From the NCBI RefSeq assembly GCF_000699445.3, contig NC_067198.1:32082536-32146535 (forward strand): a stretch of DNA of 64,000 bases, in the 5' to 3' direction. This DNA comes from Schistosoma haematobium. Taxonomy: Eukaryota > Platyhelminthes > Trematoda > Strigeidida > Schistosomatidae. The notes beneath the pieces are model-generated. The model saw nothing but the letters and a program-made list of their open reading frames with translations. It was not told the origin of the DNA and ran no database searches. How positions within the stretch are numbered: position 1 is the stretch's first letter; the number at the start of each line of letters is the position of its first letter. Made by a program: the position numbers and the translations under genes. Positions 36,819 through 45,659 of this stretch are shown here, piece by piece.

Positions 36819-39800
36819 GAAAATAAATAACTTACTAAGGTAAATAAGCATAGTCACAAAAACTAACAATCCATACCAAATATTGAAAGCTGTGACAAAA
36901 TATACTACACCAATGATTATATCCAATACAGTTGGTATGATATTAAATACAAGATATGATAGAATATTTGAAATGCTAGCTGTTCCACGATCCATTACTC
37001 TTAACACTTCACCAGTTTTTCTGGATAAATGCCATTTTAAAGAAAGTCTAAACAAAGTAAAATGAGATGTTATATAACCCTTATGTTTGAATAAAAGATT
37101 ATTAGCCAATAAATAACGTATTTAAAAATAATTATGGATAATTTTTTATTGAAGGCTAGACTACCATTTAAATATAACACAAGATAGGTATGACAGTCTT
37201 TTCCTTTTTATAGAGTTTAGTATACATTCAGAACAAATATTATAGTAAAATGAAATGAATTTACTTATTTTAGTGATTTTTATTTTTAACCGCTCATAAT
37301 TTAAAATTATTAGTATTTAATTATAGGCACGTCTTGCTCACAGTTACAGATAACATATAGTTAGATCAGTAAACAATTAACAAATTTGGTAAAGTTGTAA
37401 GAATTCTTTGTATAGCTGATTGATTGTAGGTTAAAACAGAAGACTAAGAATTGAAAGTGAAACAATGTCTTTGTATGATTATTTCTATCACTTTTTATGT
37501 GTGTCAAAGGATATTTATGCTGGAATTATGAACGGATCAACGTTAGACCACCAATGAAAACCTGGATGGCCGTTTCGAACTAGCACAGGACACTTCAGTA
37601 ATGCGCATCCACGACTAGACGCGGGAATCGAACCCGGGACCTTCGGTCTCGCGAGTGGACGCTTAACCTCCAGATCACGTTAACAATAGCCGAGAATTTC
37701 CTACAGAAATCGCAATAACAAAGTTAACATATTTTCAACAGTACAATCATCTGTTATTCGTTTACTAGTGAACATGATGTGATCAGTAATCGAAAGATTG
37801 TTTGGTTGTTGTTAAACTATCGTTATTGAAGTTTTTCATTAGTTTTATTCATGAACAAAATGATACTAAGGTCATTTTTAAATTACCCTAGTAATCCCAG
37901 TCTTTATTAATAATTTGCATCACATTATATTTTATGCATTAAGTTATAATTTCTGTTATTAGTCTGCTTCTTATCTGTGATCTGCTTATTTTACCCAATT
38001 AGTCAATCGTCTTTGCAGTTGGTATTGGTTATTTTATGACATTATTATTCTATTTCTAAAAATCTATATCGATGATCTAAGTTATCTTTTTCAAATATGA
38101 TATATAGGTTTTGTAATTGATAGTCGGCTGTAAAAGGCTGAGTAGAAACCCACGAAATAAATATGTTCATTAAATTAGTTTAGATTTGCCGCTCATATTT
38201 TATGAAAATACTACAACTGATGAGGACATTCATTTAGCAGTTCCAACGATGTGTACGTTGGGGATGAATAAGCAATTTGGATTGAAATGAGTGGAAAAAA
38301 TTTCAATGATCATGGTAATTAGACCGGATTTAGGCTTTCTTTGATAACATGAAAGAAATTTTATCATTACCATAAGCGGTTTCTCGTAAAGCAGTACATT
38401 CTGTAAATAAAATCAAATAATTGAAAAAGCTCTCAAAAACAACAGTGGTATCAAGAAATTGAAGATGAAGAAGTTACAGTCAGTAGGTATTCAGTAATAA
38501 AGCTTACTTAAAGGTAATTAACTCATTTAATATGTACAAATGGATGTACTCGATTTAAAGCTACACTGTTTGATGTAAGGAAGAGAGATGATGTCCAGTT
38601 GAGAAAATCAGAGTGAGCCAGGGTTCGAAATTGGAATCTATTGATTGGACTTTGAGTGTTTTAGCTAACAGAGCACTGAACTAATAACAAATAAAATATT
38701 TGATATCTTCTGATGATCGCTATTTATTATGATGAAGTAAGGTAGAATTACTTAATAGATCTTTTAAATAGACACAAATAAATGAGTACAACACCTTTGA
38801 GAAAGATGAGCAATTAAATTGATTTACAGAATTTTACTACGGAGCAACTTTATATCATTACAATTAGTCTTGACTGAGTTAAGTGGCACTAATGTAATAT
38901 CGTTTCGCATTCGTATCTTGTTTTTGCATTTCAATATTGAACTTGGCTGTCAACGATGTGATTTTAAAGAACAAAAGACATGTAAAATATTTCTAGAAAT
39001 AGGTAATAGGTTTTTGCACACTTACATCTGATGTATCGAACAGTTAAGTGAATGAATAATACAAATAATCACTTTCCAGCGATTGGGTCAAGGGCCTTCG
39101 ATGGAAAATTTATACCTGTTTAATGTATTGTTCCCATAGGAAAAGACCTACAGGTGTATATATCTTATAAGCAGAGTTAAATGCAGTAAACGAGCTAATA
39201 TTTTTCCCGGATTCGATTATAGAGACCGGACGAGTATCATTTTTTGTCCATAGAACATAAGTGGTAAGTCAGGCTACAGGTAATACTTTCCACAAACGCA
39301 ATACATAATTTACCCATTCGCTTACATGAGAAGCCTATCAAATATCGCAGCAAATATGATTTACATCCAAAGATATTTAAACTGTGGATTCAAACAGATA
39401 AACGCATCACTTTACTGTAATGAGTTTGAGCCCTTGAAGTAGCTGTTAATCCTGATTGGTAGGTATAAACTAACCAATTGTTAGTTAGGCTAAACGCCCT
39501 CCACTTAAAACTCATGTTGGTTATTCTTTGTTTAACTGTTAGTTGAAAAATTGCACCTTTTGATAATACGACTAACGATGACAGTGATCCACTTTGGTCG
39601 AGTTTCTATAACTTTTCGATATGCAAGTGATTATTATCTTTTTCTAATTGACTGCACTATTTACATTTTTGGATCAATTTATGTTTTAGAAACATCGGAA
39701 GTTGGCTATATTGGTATGCTTTACTTGTCTTGCCAAGATTTAGTGTACGATAGTGTAGAGACTTATTTACAAAATTCATCCGTATGCACATTAAATTCTA

Positions 39801-42800
39801 CAACAGCTAATAGTAAATGAACAAAATTCTATCCTATTCCAAAATTTTTACATGATCTTAAATTAGAAAATATAAGTAGTGTGAATGGAAGAATTATAAG
39901 AGAATATGATGAAAAGAGTGTATATAAGATAATTCGGATATATTTTCTGAAGATACAAAAATAAATCTACTGAAAAAAGTTGTTAATCGGTATACACAAC
40001 TTTTAGACGTCACAAAAGATTAAGATACTGTAAATGCTGTTGGTTAAAGTATTCTTAGACCAAACCTATTTCGTGTTGACTGCTAGCAAAGAAAATAGCT
40101 CGTGTTAACTGGTAAGTCTAAATACGATTTGATCACAAAGAAAGTTGATAAAAGGTATGGGTCAAAATATTTTAATTAACAATGGTGAATATAGACTAAC
40201 TTAGTATATGCTACGGTGAACTATGTCAAGAAGGGTCAAGTCTTTAGAGAGAACCTATTTTAATGACTTCCTAGGGATTGGAAAGGAAACTCACAGATTT
40301 TATTTGCGAATTTTAGTTATCGAAGTTAGTTAGATTGTTAAGCATACTCAAGTGCATAGTTGTATGAGTATGCTGTAGAAAGGTATAGAGCTTTTTTTAC
40401 AAAAATAATTAAATTATTCTGGCTTCAAGAAACTAAACGATCACAGGCAAGTACTAATAGTCGAAAGGAGTAGTCATCAACTACAAAATGGTATGAAAAC
40501 ATAAATTTGTAAATATACGTATATTTGGATTAAATTACCTTTGGATATGTTTGAAGAGCATTACACTTAATTCTCTTGTTGAAAACTGATCAACTGCTAT
40601 CCATAATTGAGAACGTAAAGCAGATATAAGACCAGCACCTAAACCACCCAGCCCTTGAAGTAACCGTAATAAAGCAAACAAAAGAACATAATCCCAACGA
40701 TAAATCAACCCAGTATGACTGGATACAGCACTAAATATCGTATACGGAGATGGTTTCATGATGAGATTCTGTTCAAAAGATAATGTTCCGGTGGAATTGT
40801 CAACTTCGGACAAACTGTTTACTGAAGTGCAAAGACAAATGAATAAATGGATTTCGTAAACAGTAAAATGGAAAATAATTTTAGATATGAAAAAACAGAT
40901 TGTGGTGGATTAAACATCGAAAAGAAAAGGGGAAAAAACAAGCAGACCAATGTTTGCTCACTTCACGGTTACGCAAAGTTTGTCTTTCATGATATCATTG
41001 TGCTTAATCTTACAGTTTAAGAGTTTGATTTTAACGCATATGATTGGTCGCTACAGTTCATATATAATATTGTTAGTCAATAATGGTCTGTCATAAGCCA
41101 GAGAAAATACTGATTACTAAAATGCTTGTTTTAGCAACTCACCTATATCTTTGTACAAAATTGGTGAGTATAAATTGACGATTCGCCCAGCAATTAGTAA
41201 TACAAAACAAGAAAATACTCTAAGTTGTATGGTCTTGTGACGTCTTGGCCAGATAAACGGTGATACAATTTTGAATCTACGGATGCGTTGAACCCAAATA
41301 TTTCCATTACTCAACGAGTTATGACCATTCGACTGAAGAAACTCATAGACTGCAAAGTAGCTTGGGAGGCCTGGAGCCCATATACCCAATATGAAGACGA
41401 AGGATACGCAAAAGGCGTACAAAATCCATAAGGTGAACTCGACCACATTTGCGTCACTAAAGATGGGAAAAAGTTTAAGCTTGAGGTAGTAAAACATCTT
41501 AAAATAGAGGTTTACAAACCACTAGTCACTAAACAGATAAAACAAATCTACCAACGAACACACCCTTTGATGATATCTTAATACAAGTTTTTAGAATGTT
41601 CAAATCAATCAATTATTCTACTCTACATTGATACTGGTCACTTAGAAATGGCCTAAGTCAAAAATAGTTCAGCCTTGACGGACGTTTACTCACAATCTAA
41701 TACTGAAATAGTATGCATTGTTATATTGATTTTTTTAGTCCCACGCTATATAGGACTTTATTCCAACCAACAAAAATAAATATTGTCTATACATACACCA
41801 GGTGAAACGATCTGTCGGATGAAGTTGGAGATTTGTTTTGTAAACCATTGACATACTCCATTATGAAAGCTCATTACTTCCAAAACTTAATTATTACAAA
41901 AGTTGGTTGTTTCAAATGTAGTTCAAAGATAGTGGCATATGAAGATTTTATATTATTGTATAAGTGTAAATAGTTAGGGAAAATTATCTCTCGGAAATCG
42001 GGTTATTATAGTGAAAATACTGAAAGATAACATCTGTTAAATAATATGCCATTGAACGTCAAACTTGCTGTCTTAAGGTTTACTGATCCCCGGTCTAGAT
42101 GGTTGCCATGGTGAAACCTCGGCAAATAAGTTTTAGACGATGCAACTCTGAAGAAATCGATGAGAATCAACACAACTGTCACAGTCCATCCATAAACAAT
42201 TCTGGTACTTGTCAAAGAAAGGTTGCCAAAATATGATCGAATCACCAAATCAACCATATTAACTCGGTCTGCTGCTTTAATTGGAGATAACAATATAATG
42301 GCTTATTCCAAGTCCACTTTTAAAAGTATCACGATAAGTCAACAGCACTGGGTGACACAATAATTTATGGACAAACCAATCAGATTTAGGATGATGGATC
42401 TCAGATTTTGGCTCAAAATCCATTCACCCAATTGTGCATTTTCAAGGTCACTAAGATTAATGAACCACAAATGGGGAGAAAAAATAATTGCAGTAGTCAT
42501 AATACTTTGATTGAATTGAAGTAGTGATTATAGAGAATATTTGTAAAATGGAGATTGCTCTAGGATGTGTTAAACATTTGGCAGAATGTTTGTTTATGCA
42601 CTTATTCCATCTAAAAAGCGTGAAAAACAATGCCACAGACTAGCAAAACGGGGAAAACAGGCGCGAGTGGTAAAACTAACCTTGACAAGTTCCACCACCA
42701 GTCGCTGTTAGAAATGGATACCAAAGGCAGGAAGGCTAGTAGGAATGATAATGTCCAGAAGCATAACAGAAGCAGACCATGACTCCTCCCTTCAAAGTTT

Positions 42801-43231
42801 AAAAGGACATAGGAGCACTCAGTGCGTAAAATATATGCAGAGAGTGGCCAAACGATAAACATAACTATAACAGAATATGTCATATATCCATACACATGCT
42901 CCAAGTCATTCATGAACGCGTAAACCATTGTTTGGGAGAGATAAAGAAATGGGATGGTTAGTGACAACAATATGTGAAAGTATAAGAACTTAGACCTGGA
43001 TCTCAAACTATTAGTAATAGGTTGACCATGTTTTCGGTAGATGTATGCCTGAACGAATCCAGGAACCAGAAATAAAATGCAAAGGACACTGGAAGATAAA
43101 GTGCTGACGAAGCATCTGTTAAGACCGTTATTAGTCCAGGGATGACTTAAGGATTCGTTAGGATGACAGTAAGAGATCATAACCTTGAAGACCGGTACTT
43201 TATTTGAAAAGAAGTCAGGATTTGATCTCAT
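13674..43231 (-). CDS. ABCB6: ABC transporter, ABCB6/HMT1-type half transporter, 11 exons
   Basis: Minus-strand exons, in order: 43231-42681, 41456-41143, 40821-40539, 37047-36836, 35835-35735, 33573-33305, 30710-30561, 26602-26545, 23551-23402, 18480-18238, 14024-13674. They join without frame breaks into 893 codons (human ABCB6 has 842), and all introns are GT-AG. Residues about 30-230 form five hydrophobic segments (TMD0, the ABCB6/HMT1 hallmark). Residues about 255-590 form the six-helix core with [22 protein letters not shown] and [12 protein letters not shown]. The nucleotide-binding domain follows: Walker [10 protein letters not shown] (about 648), Q-loop VVPQDTV, signature LSGGEKQR (about 752), Walker B IMILDE with D-loop SALD, and H-loop AHRLST. 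The human homologue is linked to porphyrin transport and the yeast one to phytochelatin/metal handling; the substrate here is inferred only. It would act as a homodimer. A later in-frame ATG at 43180 aligns better with the human start and would give 876 residues. Confidence 0.96.
15569..16036 (+). mobile_element. Head-to-head SM-alpha-like SINE with target-site duplication
   Basis: A 13-bp direct repeat aataaagagatat flanks the unit exactly (15556-15568 and 16037-16049). Inside are three parts: an inverted 3' segment (about 15590-15645, gatcatgagtcagttgaagc...), a spacer of about 150 bp (15646-15800), and a forward SINE. The forward part has a tRNA-like head with A-box-like tggtctagtggttaag and B-box-like gggttcgaattt (15820-15880), a hammerhead (15904-15949), and a tail ending actacaatctccacaaaaccc. 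The duplication encloses both orientations, so the composite inserted as one piece. Confidence 0.88.
15904..15949 (+). ncRNA. Hammerhead ribozyme (type I, CUGAGGA core)
   Basis: Core CTGAGGA (15910-15916), stem II GTCC/GGAC with loop CACAATA (15917-15931), GAAA (15932-15935), a minimal self-complementary stem III ACGG/CCGT, and cleavage triplet GTC (15941-15943). Stem I is GCACTA/CAGTGT, five of six pairs counting one wobble. The core differs from CUGAUGA only at position 7, where any base is tolerated. Stem III has no loop, so dimer-type pairing would be needed for efficient cleavage, as described for schistosome hammerheads. Confidence 0.85.
17325..17410 (-). mobile_element. Worn SINE fragment with dead hammerhead
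   Basis: On the minus strand, GCGCATTG CTGAGGA GTCCCATACTAGAAC is followed by AAAA in place of GAAA, then CTAGTGC and a remnant of the ccaggtttt tail. No tRNA-like head remains. It is a 5'-truncated, mutated copy. Confidence 0.65.
18238..18480 (-). CDS. ABCB6: ABCB6 exon 10 (signature motif and Walker B)
   Basis: It has 81 codons in phase 0: [17 protein letters not shown], then [20 protein letters not shown] with signature [13 protein letters not shown], ending at Walker B IMILDE (catalytic Glu is the final codon). Donor GAA|gtaggt. No open frame longer than the exon marks it, so it is easily missed. Confidence 0.97.
19077..19585 (-). mobile_element. ~510-bp retroelement-like repeat with fixed 5' end (copy 1)
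   Basis: This is the reverse complement of the sequence at 54631-55045 with high identity. Both copies begin at the same base (CCAAATGCC[C/T]TGGTACGG) and end in an A-rich ttaaaataaa tail. It is markedly GC-richer than its surroundings. The element contains gctctcacatggccacgc and gtgggtcggaccttcag-like blocks but no long frame. The shared 5' edge and A-rich 3' end suggest a short, complete retroposed element. I do not recognise the family. Confidence 0.65.
19580..20260 (+). mobile_element. Decayed RTE-type retrotransposon, polymerase tail and 3' UTR
   Basis: The text reads [19 protein letters not shown], then [35 protein letters not shown] and HHPPRRVML, with stops between. It parallels the C-terminal tail of schistosome RTE-like polymerases (KGRVY-AAVRSVLLYG, ETWPLRVED, LHRLRWLGHVLRMP, LPRRAML). 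The following 3' UTR ends in cgtatctcccaggttctaca, shared with 27640-27690. It abuts the repeat at 19077-19585. Confidence 0.75.
20895..21080 (-). repeat. Unclassified dispersed repeat with hairpin end (copy 1, reversed)
   Basis: It matches 28768-29100, 33690-33965, 55382-55670 and 60100-60292. Shared blocks are a GTGTGGTGTATGCTAC terminus, an imperfect hairpin (CTACTTATGT...ACATAAGTAG in the consensus), aatcagaagtggaatgc, and further in gaggtttgatgcaattg. It has no coding capacity. This copy is antisense to that naming and keeps only about 185 bp. Confidence 0.7.
23402..23551 (-). CDS. ABCB6: ABCB6 exon 9 (Walker A to Q-loop)
   Basis: A 50-codon exon, phase 0 at both ends. It begins [20 protein letters not shown] (Walker [10 protein letters not shown]) and ends [15 protein letters not shown] (Q-loop glutamine is the last codon). 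Donor CAA|gtaaat. Confidence 0.97.
24632..24872 (+). mobile_element. Head-to-head hammerhead SINE, spacer largely lost
   Basis: The left arm (24632-24735) is an inverted 3' segment (...catcattggaaacctggaag...) including part of an inverted hammerhead. The right arm (24770-24872) is forward, with hammerhead and tail. Head and spacer are nearly gone; only gggaccttggtttgagtccc remains at the centre. The arms pair over about 60 bp. Confidence 0.7.
24771..24817 (+). ncRNA. Degenerate hammerhead ribozyme (CUGACGA)
   Basis: Core CTGACGA (24777-24783), stem II GTCC/GGAAC with a bulged A, GAAA (24800-24803), and cleavage triplet GTC (24809-24811). Three bases of stem I next to the core are deleted compared with the other copies, so activity is doubtful. 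Confidence 0.6.
26545..26602 (-). CDS. ABCB6: ABCB6 exon 8 (58-bp micro-exon)
   Basis: It completes a Glu codon and encodes [19 protein letters not shown] (cf. RETLQDVSFTVMPGQTLAL). It ends exactly before the V-G of Walker A. It is too short to show as a frame of its own, but phase and homology place it firmly. Confidence 0.95.
27060..27720 (+). mobile_element. Decayed RTE-type retrotransposon, internal deletion
   Basis: The plus strand reads [16 protein letters not shown], a standard segment of the schistosome RTE polymerase tail, at about 27200-27260. After about 27390 it passes directly into 3' UTR sequence that ends cgtatatcccaggttctacg, shared with the element at 19580-20260. The block between (KGRVY to LPRR) is deleted. 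It is the sense-strand counterpart of the remnant at 2110-2640. Confidence 0.7.
28768..29100 (+). repeat. Unclassified dispersed repeat with hairpin end (longest copy)
   Basis: It begins gtgtggtgtatgctactgatg, continues aaccaatcagaagcggaata, then gaggtttgatgcaattgctgg and ends near cttctcgttcacaag. It is the longest of five copies and is followed 25 bp on by a (TA)n tract. Confidence 0.7.
29126..29169. repeat. (TA)n microsatellite
   Basis: About 21 TA units lie directly after the dispersed repeat at 28768-29100. Confidence 0.95.
30115..30290 (-). mobile_element. Strongly worn hammerhead SINE
   Basis: On the minus strand the order is A-box-like remnant (gaaggttaagcgctcaccg), B-box-like remnant (gatttgattcct), a hammerhead ghost (CTAAGTG...TTCC CACACTA AGAC) and tail. 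The core is destroyed. The order of parts is what supports the call. Confidence 0.55.
30561..30710 (-). CDS. ABCB6: ABCB6 exon 7 (linker into the nucleotide-binding domain)
   Basis: It encodes [19 protein letters not shown] (cf. [19 protein letters not shown]) and then [13 protein letters not shown], the first strand and A-loop region (the Tyr stacks on ATP adenine in relatives). Donor GA|gtaagt, phase 2. Confidence 0.96.
30711..33304 (-). other. ABCB6 intron 6 (2.6 kb)
   Basis: Donor gttaga, acceptor ttttaaccag. Uniform AT-rich sequence. I see no repeat family or gene in it. Confidence 0.8.
33305..33573 (-). CDS. ABCB6: ABCB6 exon 6 (core helices 5-6)
   Basis: It begins [18 protein letters not shown] (cf. 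VKYYNAESYEVERYREAI), runs through [17 protein letters not shown] and [18 protein letters not shown], and ends GTYYR (cf. VGDYVLFGTYIIQLYMPL, GTYYR). Donor ag|gttaga, phase 2. Confidence 0.97.
33574..35734 (-). other. ABCB6 intron 5 (2.2 kb)
   Basis: Donor gtaagt, acceptor catattttacag. It contains one copy of the unclassified hairpin-ended repeat (about 33690-33965). The rest is AT-rich without visible features. Confidence 0.8.
33690..33965 (+). repeat. Unclassified dispersed repeat with hairpin end (copy 3)
   Basis: It starts gtgtggtgtatgctacttctg and contains ataagtagtatgtagcatca, completing the terminal hairpin. The downstream half (aggtatttaatatattgtat region) is weakly matched. Confidence 0.65.
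35735..35835 (-). CDS. ABCB6: ABCB6 exon 5 (intracellular coupling region)
   Basis: A 101-bp exon encoding [19 protein letters not shown] and [11 protein letters not shown] (cf. VVTEWRTKFRRAMNTQEN and RAVDSLLNFET). Donor ACT|gtaagt, phase 0. Confidence 0.96.
35836..36835 (-). other. ABCB6 intron 4 (1.0 kb)
   Basis: Donor gtaagt, acceptor agtttccacag. It holds the (TA)n tract. No other feature seen. Confidence 0.85.
36758..36815. repeat. (TA)n microsatellite next to a splice donor
   Basis: About 29 TA units lie in ABCB6 intron 4, with 20 bp between the tract and the exon 4 donor. Length polymorphism is likely. Confidence 0.95.
36836..37047 (-). CDS. ABCB6: ABCB6 exon 4 (intracellular loop, core helices 3-4)
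   Basis: It encodes [20 protein letters not shown] and [20 protein letters not shown], nearly identical in pattern to human ABCB6 ([40 protein letters not shown]). Donor A|gtaagt, phase 1. A (TA)n tract starts only 20 bp beyond the donor. Confidence 0.97.
37048..40538 (-). other. ABCB6 intron 3 (3.5 kb)
   Basis: Donor gtaatt, acceptor ttttactttgtttag. It contains one minus-strand hammerhead SINE copy (37545-37690). The remainder, including 37700-40530, is AT-rich with only chance frames (for example 39551-39820). Confidence 0.8.
37545..37690 (-). mobile_element. Hammerhead SINE, single orientation, tRNA-like head well preserved
   Basis: The minus strand has ggaggttaagcgtccactcg and a B-box with the invariant TTCGA (ccgggttcgattcccg). 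Then comes a hammerhead position with CTGAAGT replacing CTGAGGA and a changed stem II, so the ribozyme looks dead. The tail is ccaggttttcattggtggtc. No inverted arm is seen. Confidence 0.75.
40539..40821 (-). CDS. ABCB6: ABCB6 exon 3 (core helix 2)
   Basis: The acceptor gcacttcag is followed by [11 protein letters not shown]..., then [17 protein letters not shown] and [19 protein letters not shown] (cf. [31 protein letters not shown]). About 20 extra residues precede core helix 2 relative to human. Donor ag|gtaatt, phase 2. Confidence 0.95.
40822..41142 (-). other. ABCB6 intron 2 (321 bp)
   Basis: Donor gtgagt, acceptor ttgcacttcag. No feature seen inside. Confidence 0.85.
41143..41456 (-). 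CDS. ABCB6: ABCB6 exon 2 (TMD0 helix 5, linker, core helix 1)
   Basis: It encodes [13 protein letters not shown]...LGIWAPGLP (cf. VQFSLWVLRY...LGLWAPGLR), the linker [14 protein letters not shown] (cf. RKLRLLSGYLWPRG), and the first core helix to [11 protein letters not shown]. Donor G|gtgagt, phase 1. Confidence 0.95.
41457..42680 (-). other. ABCB6 intron 1 (1.2 kb)
   Basis: Donor gttagt, acceptor cccatctttag. A 95-codon open frame at 42006-42293 with a short hydrophobic run lies inside. It is not needed for the alignment, since exon 1 and exon 2 join directly on the homologue, so I do not call it an exon. Confidence 0.85.
42681..43231 (-). CDS. ABCB6: ABCB6 exon 1 (start, TMD0 helices 1-4)
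   Basis: The frame opens at ATG 43231, and a second ATG at 43180 (MISYCHPNE...) matches the human N-terminus more closely. It contains four hydrophobic segments: [46 protein letters not shown] and [20 protein letters not shown]. It then ends at DWWWNLS, the equivalent of QWWWARA in human ABCB6. The donor is ag|gttagt, leaving two bases of a Ser codon. Confidence 0.93.
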
Positions 43232-44273
43232 CAATGGTACAGATAAACAGTATAAACACCAAGATATCTCCTCGATACATGAGCTTAGAAATTATTATTC
43301 AATTTTTCGATTTCGCCAAAATCAATCAGAGTGTCTATAAATTAGGTTCATCTGTCTATTTGGAGTTGGAGCAGCTATTCTACGCCTACGTGAGTTTATT
43401 CTAACTTTTGGATAAATATAAATACATAATATAAAGTATTGCAAATTTCCATTTTTTAAATCTGCATAGCAGTTTTATAGTCATCATTAATGATTATGAA
43501 CAACTTTATATGTACTTTGTTTTTTTTACGTTTGCCAATTTAATATTCATATCCGTTTTATATGACCTACTTCTGTTTACTCTTTTTTATCGCCTGCTTT
43601 TACAATTTATATATGGATTTTGCGTGTGGATTCACCAGAAGACTCATTGTCTGAGTTGTTATGTAGCTTGCCTCAAGACCCATCTATCCGGATTACAATC
43701 ATGATTTGGCTTCTAGTAAGAATGTATGAAATCTTTGGGATTATACTGTGCGAACGTGTTGAATCACGAGGTCATGTAATAATTTTAAGACGGGATATTA
43801 ACTTTAACTGTCTTCATCAACTGGGTTCAACTAAGAGTATAATATACTAAAGATGCCACAGGTATTCGGAATTTGAAAATGCCTTTACATGCAACGCCGT
43901 TACAATCGAATTGTACCAACCTGGTCAGATCATAATTCATGAATGAAAGGGCTCGGAGATATATTTAGGAGTCTACTGATATCTCGAGAAGTGTCTGGTC
44001 TGAGGTGGCTAGTGGTTGCAAGAGCTATGTAGCTCGACCTGCGCACACGTGATCTCGTGCGGATGCGCGATTGGGCAACTTCAGCTAGTATGTATTCAGT
44101 AAAACTAGTGAGGTCATCATCAAAGTTTGAAATTTACATATTTATTTATTTTGAGGATTTATTCTCACTACTACCCTATCTCACCTAATGGGGAGCTTGT
44201 GATCCTAAGACGCGATCAGCCGAAAGTCCAAGCCCATTGAGTTTGTCGTTGGCAGACGCTCCTCTGATAGATT
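43232..44273. other. 5' flank of ABCB6
   Basis: This should hold the ABCB6 promoter and 5' UTR, but no TATA-like or initiator element could be singled out. On the plus strand two open stretches (43204-43390 ending in gtgagt, and 43620-43717 ending in gtaaga) have splice-donor-like ends but cannot be joined in phase; see findings. The part 43980-44270 is GC-richer and probably repeat-derived. Confidence 0.6.
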
Positions 44274-44440
44274 TGTGATGATTAGGAGTAATTGAATTAT
44301 TGCGTGAATTGAAAATACCAGAAATAATGCAATTTACTTAAGGAGAACTAAATGAGCACGAATAAACGTACTGTATTCAGAATTCAAAATCAGGCAGTCA
44401 TAAAGTGCAAAAGGACTAATTAGTTCATACAAACACCACA
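44274..44440 (-). repeat. 3' LTR
   Basis: In element orientation it starts tgtggtgtttgtatgaact and ends ctcctaatcatcaca. It differs from the other LTR at roughly one base in six, so the insertion is old. Confidence 0.8.
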
Positions 44441-45659
44441 GCTTAAATTGGAGTCTAAGTCTCTTTAACCTATTGTACGTCATCTTGAGTTCAGTCTATA
44501 TCTGTTTGACTATATGAATAATGTGGTTTCTCTATAAAACATATTTCTCACATTGATTAGGGTATTCATTAGGAGTTACTTCATAACACTCATAAACAAC
44601 GTTTGATATGAAATCATCCCAATTGTAATCAAACTCGAGCCCACTTAGCACTCGTGCTTCGCACTGAACAACTTTCCCTTAAGAAACAAGTGCATTATGA
44701 GGACAAATAATATTTGATATGACACCGGCATTTGATTCTTCTGAACTATTCTCCTCAAATTTATTAGGAATGTCATTGAAGAGTAATGGACCATCAGAAA
44801 AATCAACATCTATCAAAACTGCATCACATTTTTCATCATGATTTGATTCATTCAACATATGTCCTTCAGTTTTGTAAAACGTTTCATCATAAATATGTGA
44901 ACCGTTAGGACAAACCATATCTGGTACAATAACATGGGAAGTCTGATACGAAATCGATTGACTAGAAGCTTTTGTCTCACAATGAGTCCGAGTTTCATTT
45001 AGTTCTGGACTGCTATATGACTACATACTGTTTTTCGAAGTTGTGGATAAAAATAAATGGTCATTAAAAACATTGCAACTTATATAATCAGAATTACAAA
45101 GTTTAGTATTAGTTGCAGCGACATAAATTGTAGTAATACAAACTGCTTATATGTGTCCAATTAAACCACATTTAAAGCATTTAGAATTACGAAGTACACA
45201 TGAATTACATGGATGAAACGTGCCACAGAACAAGCATTCACCAAACTTATGCTCATATTCGTGACCTGCTTTCAATTTTACAATGAATTGTTATATGAAA
45301 AAACTCATTGGACTGGATCAACACAGGTAAATTAGTGGAATTCTGGATGTCCTGATGAATCATTCTGTGAAATTTATCTCCTTTACCGCTTTCGAAATTT
45401 GTTTACTTTACATGGTCTTGTAGTAGTTGCTTGAGAGTTGCATATTATATTGAAATCGGCTTGTCTAGGAAATGCCAATGTCATTATTGAGCTGTGCGTT
45501 ACTTTTCGATGAATGTGAGGGAATGAGCCACATTATTAGCATCTTCAACATCTCCCTTTGTCAGAACCCGGATTTCCAACCTTTACATGTAGTCCTCAAA
45601 AGCATCAAAATCTGAATGTATGTCCCACCCTTCCATCACAGGCTCCATCGCGATGCCAA
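44441..45659 (-). pseudogene. Decayed gag remnant with zinc knuckles
   Basis: An ATG lies 12 bp inside the 5' LTR edge and opens a gag-like frame that is soon broken by several stop codons. Around 45140-45280 on the minus strand a C-x2-C-x4-H-x-C like box and a second C-x2-C-x4-H box are visible, the nucleic-acid-binding knuckles of Gag. A later 79-codon acidic stretch (44679-44918) has no known match. Nothing of pol is left. Confidence 0.65.

Noticed and set aside
37610..37680. tRNA gene on the minus strand (A and B boxes, TTCGA)
   Set aside because: The boxes belong to a SINE head: no cloverleaf acceptor stem closes around them and the sequence runs on into hammerhead and SINE tail. The same applies to the boxes at 15820-15880, 52500-52560 and 62520-62590.
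39551..39820. 89-codon plus-strand frame in ABCB6 intron 3
   Set aside because: No homology, no splice signals, composition as in flanking noncoding DNA.
42006..42293. 95-codon minus-strand frame in ABCB6 intron 1, with a hydrophobic run
   Set aside because: Exon 1 and exon 2 join in phase and align without a gap to human ABCB6, leaving no room for an extra exon. No matching splice sites were found.
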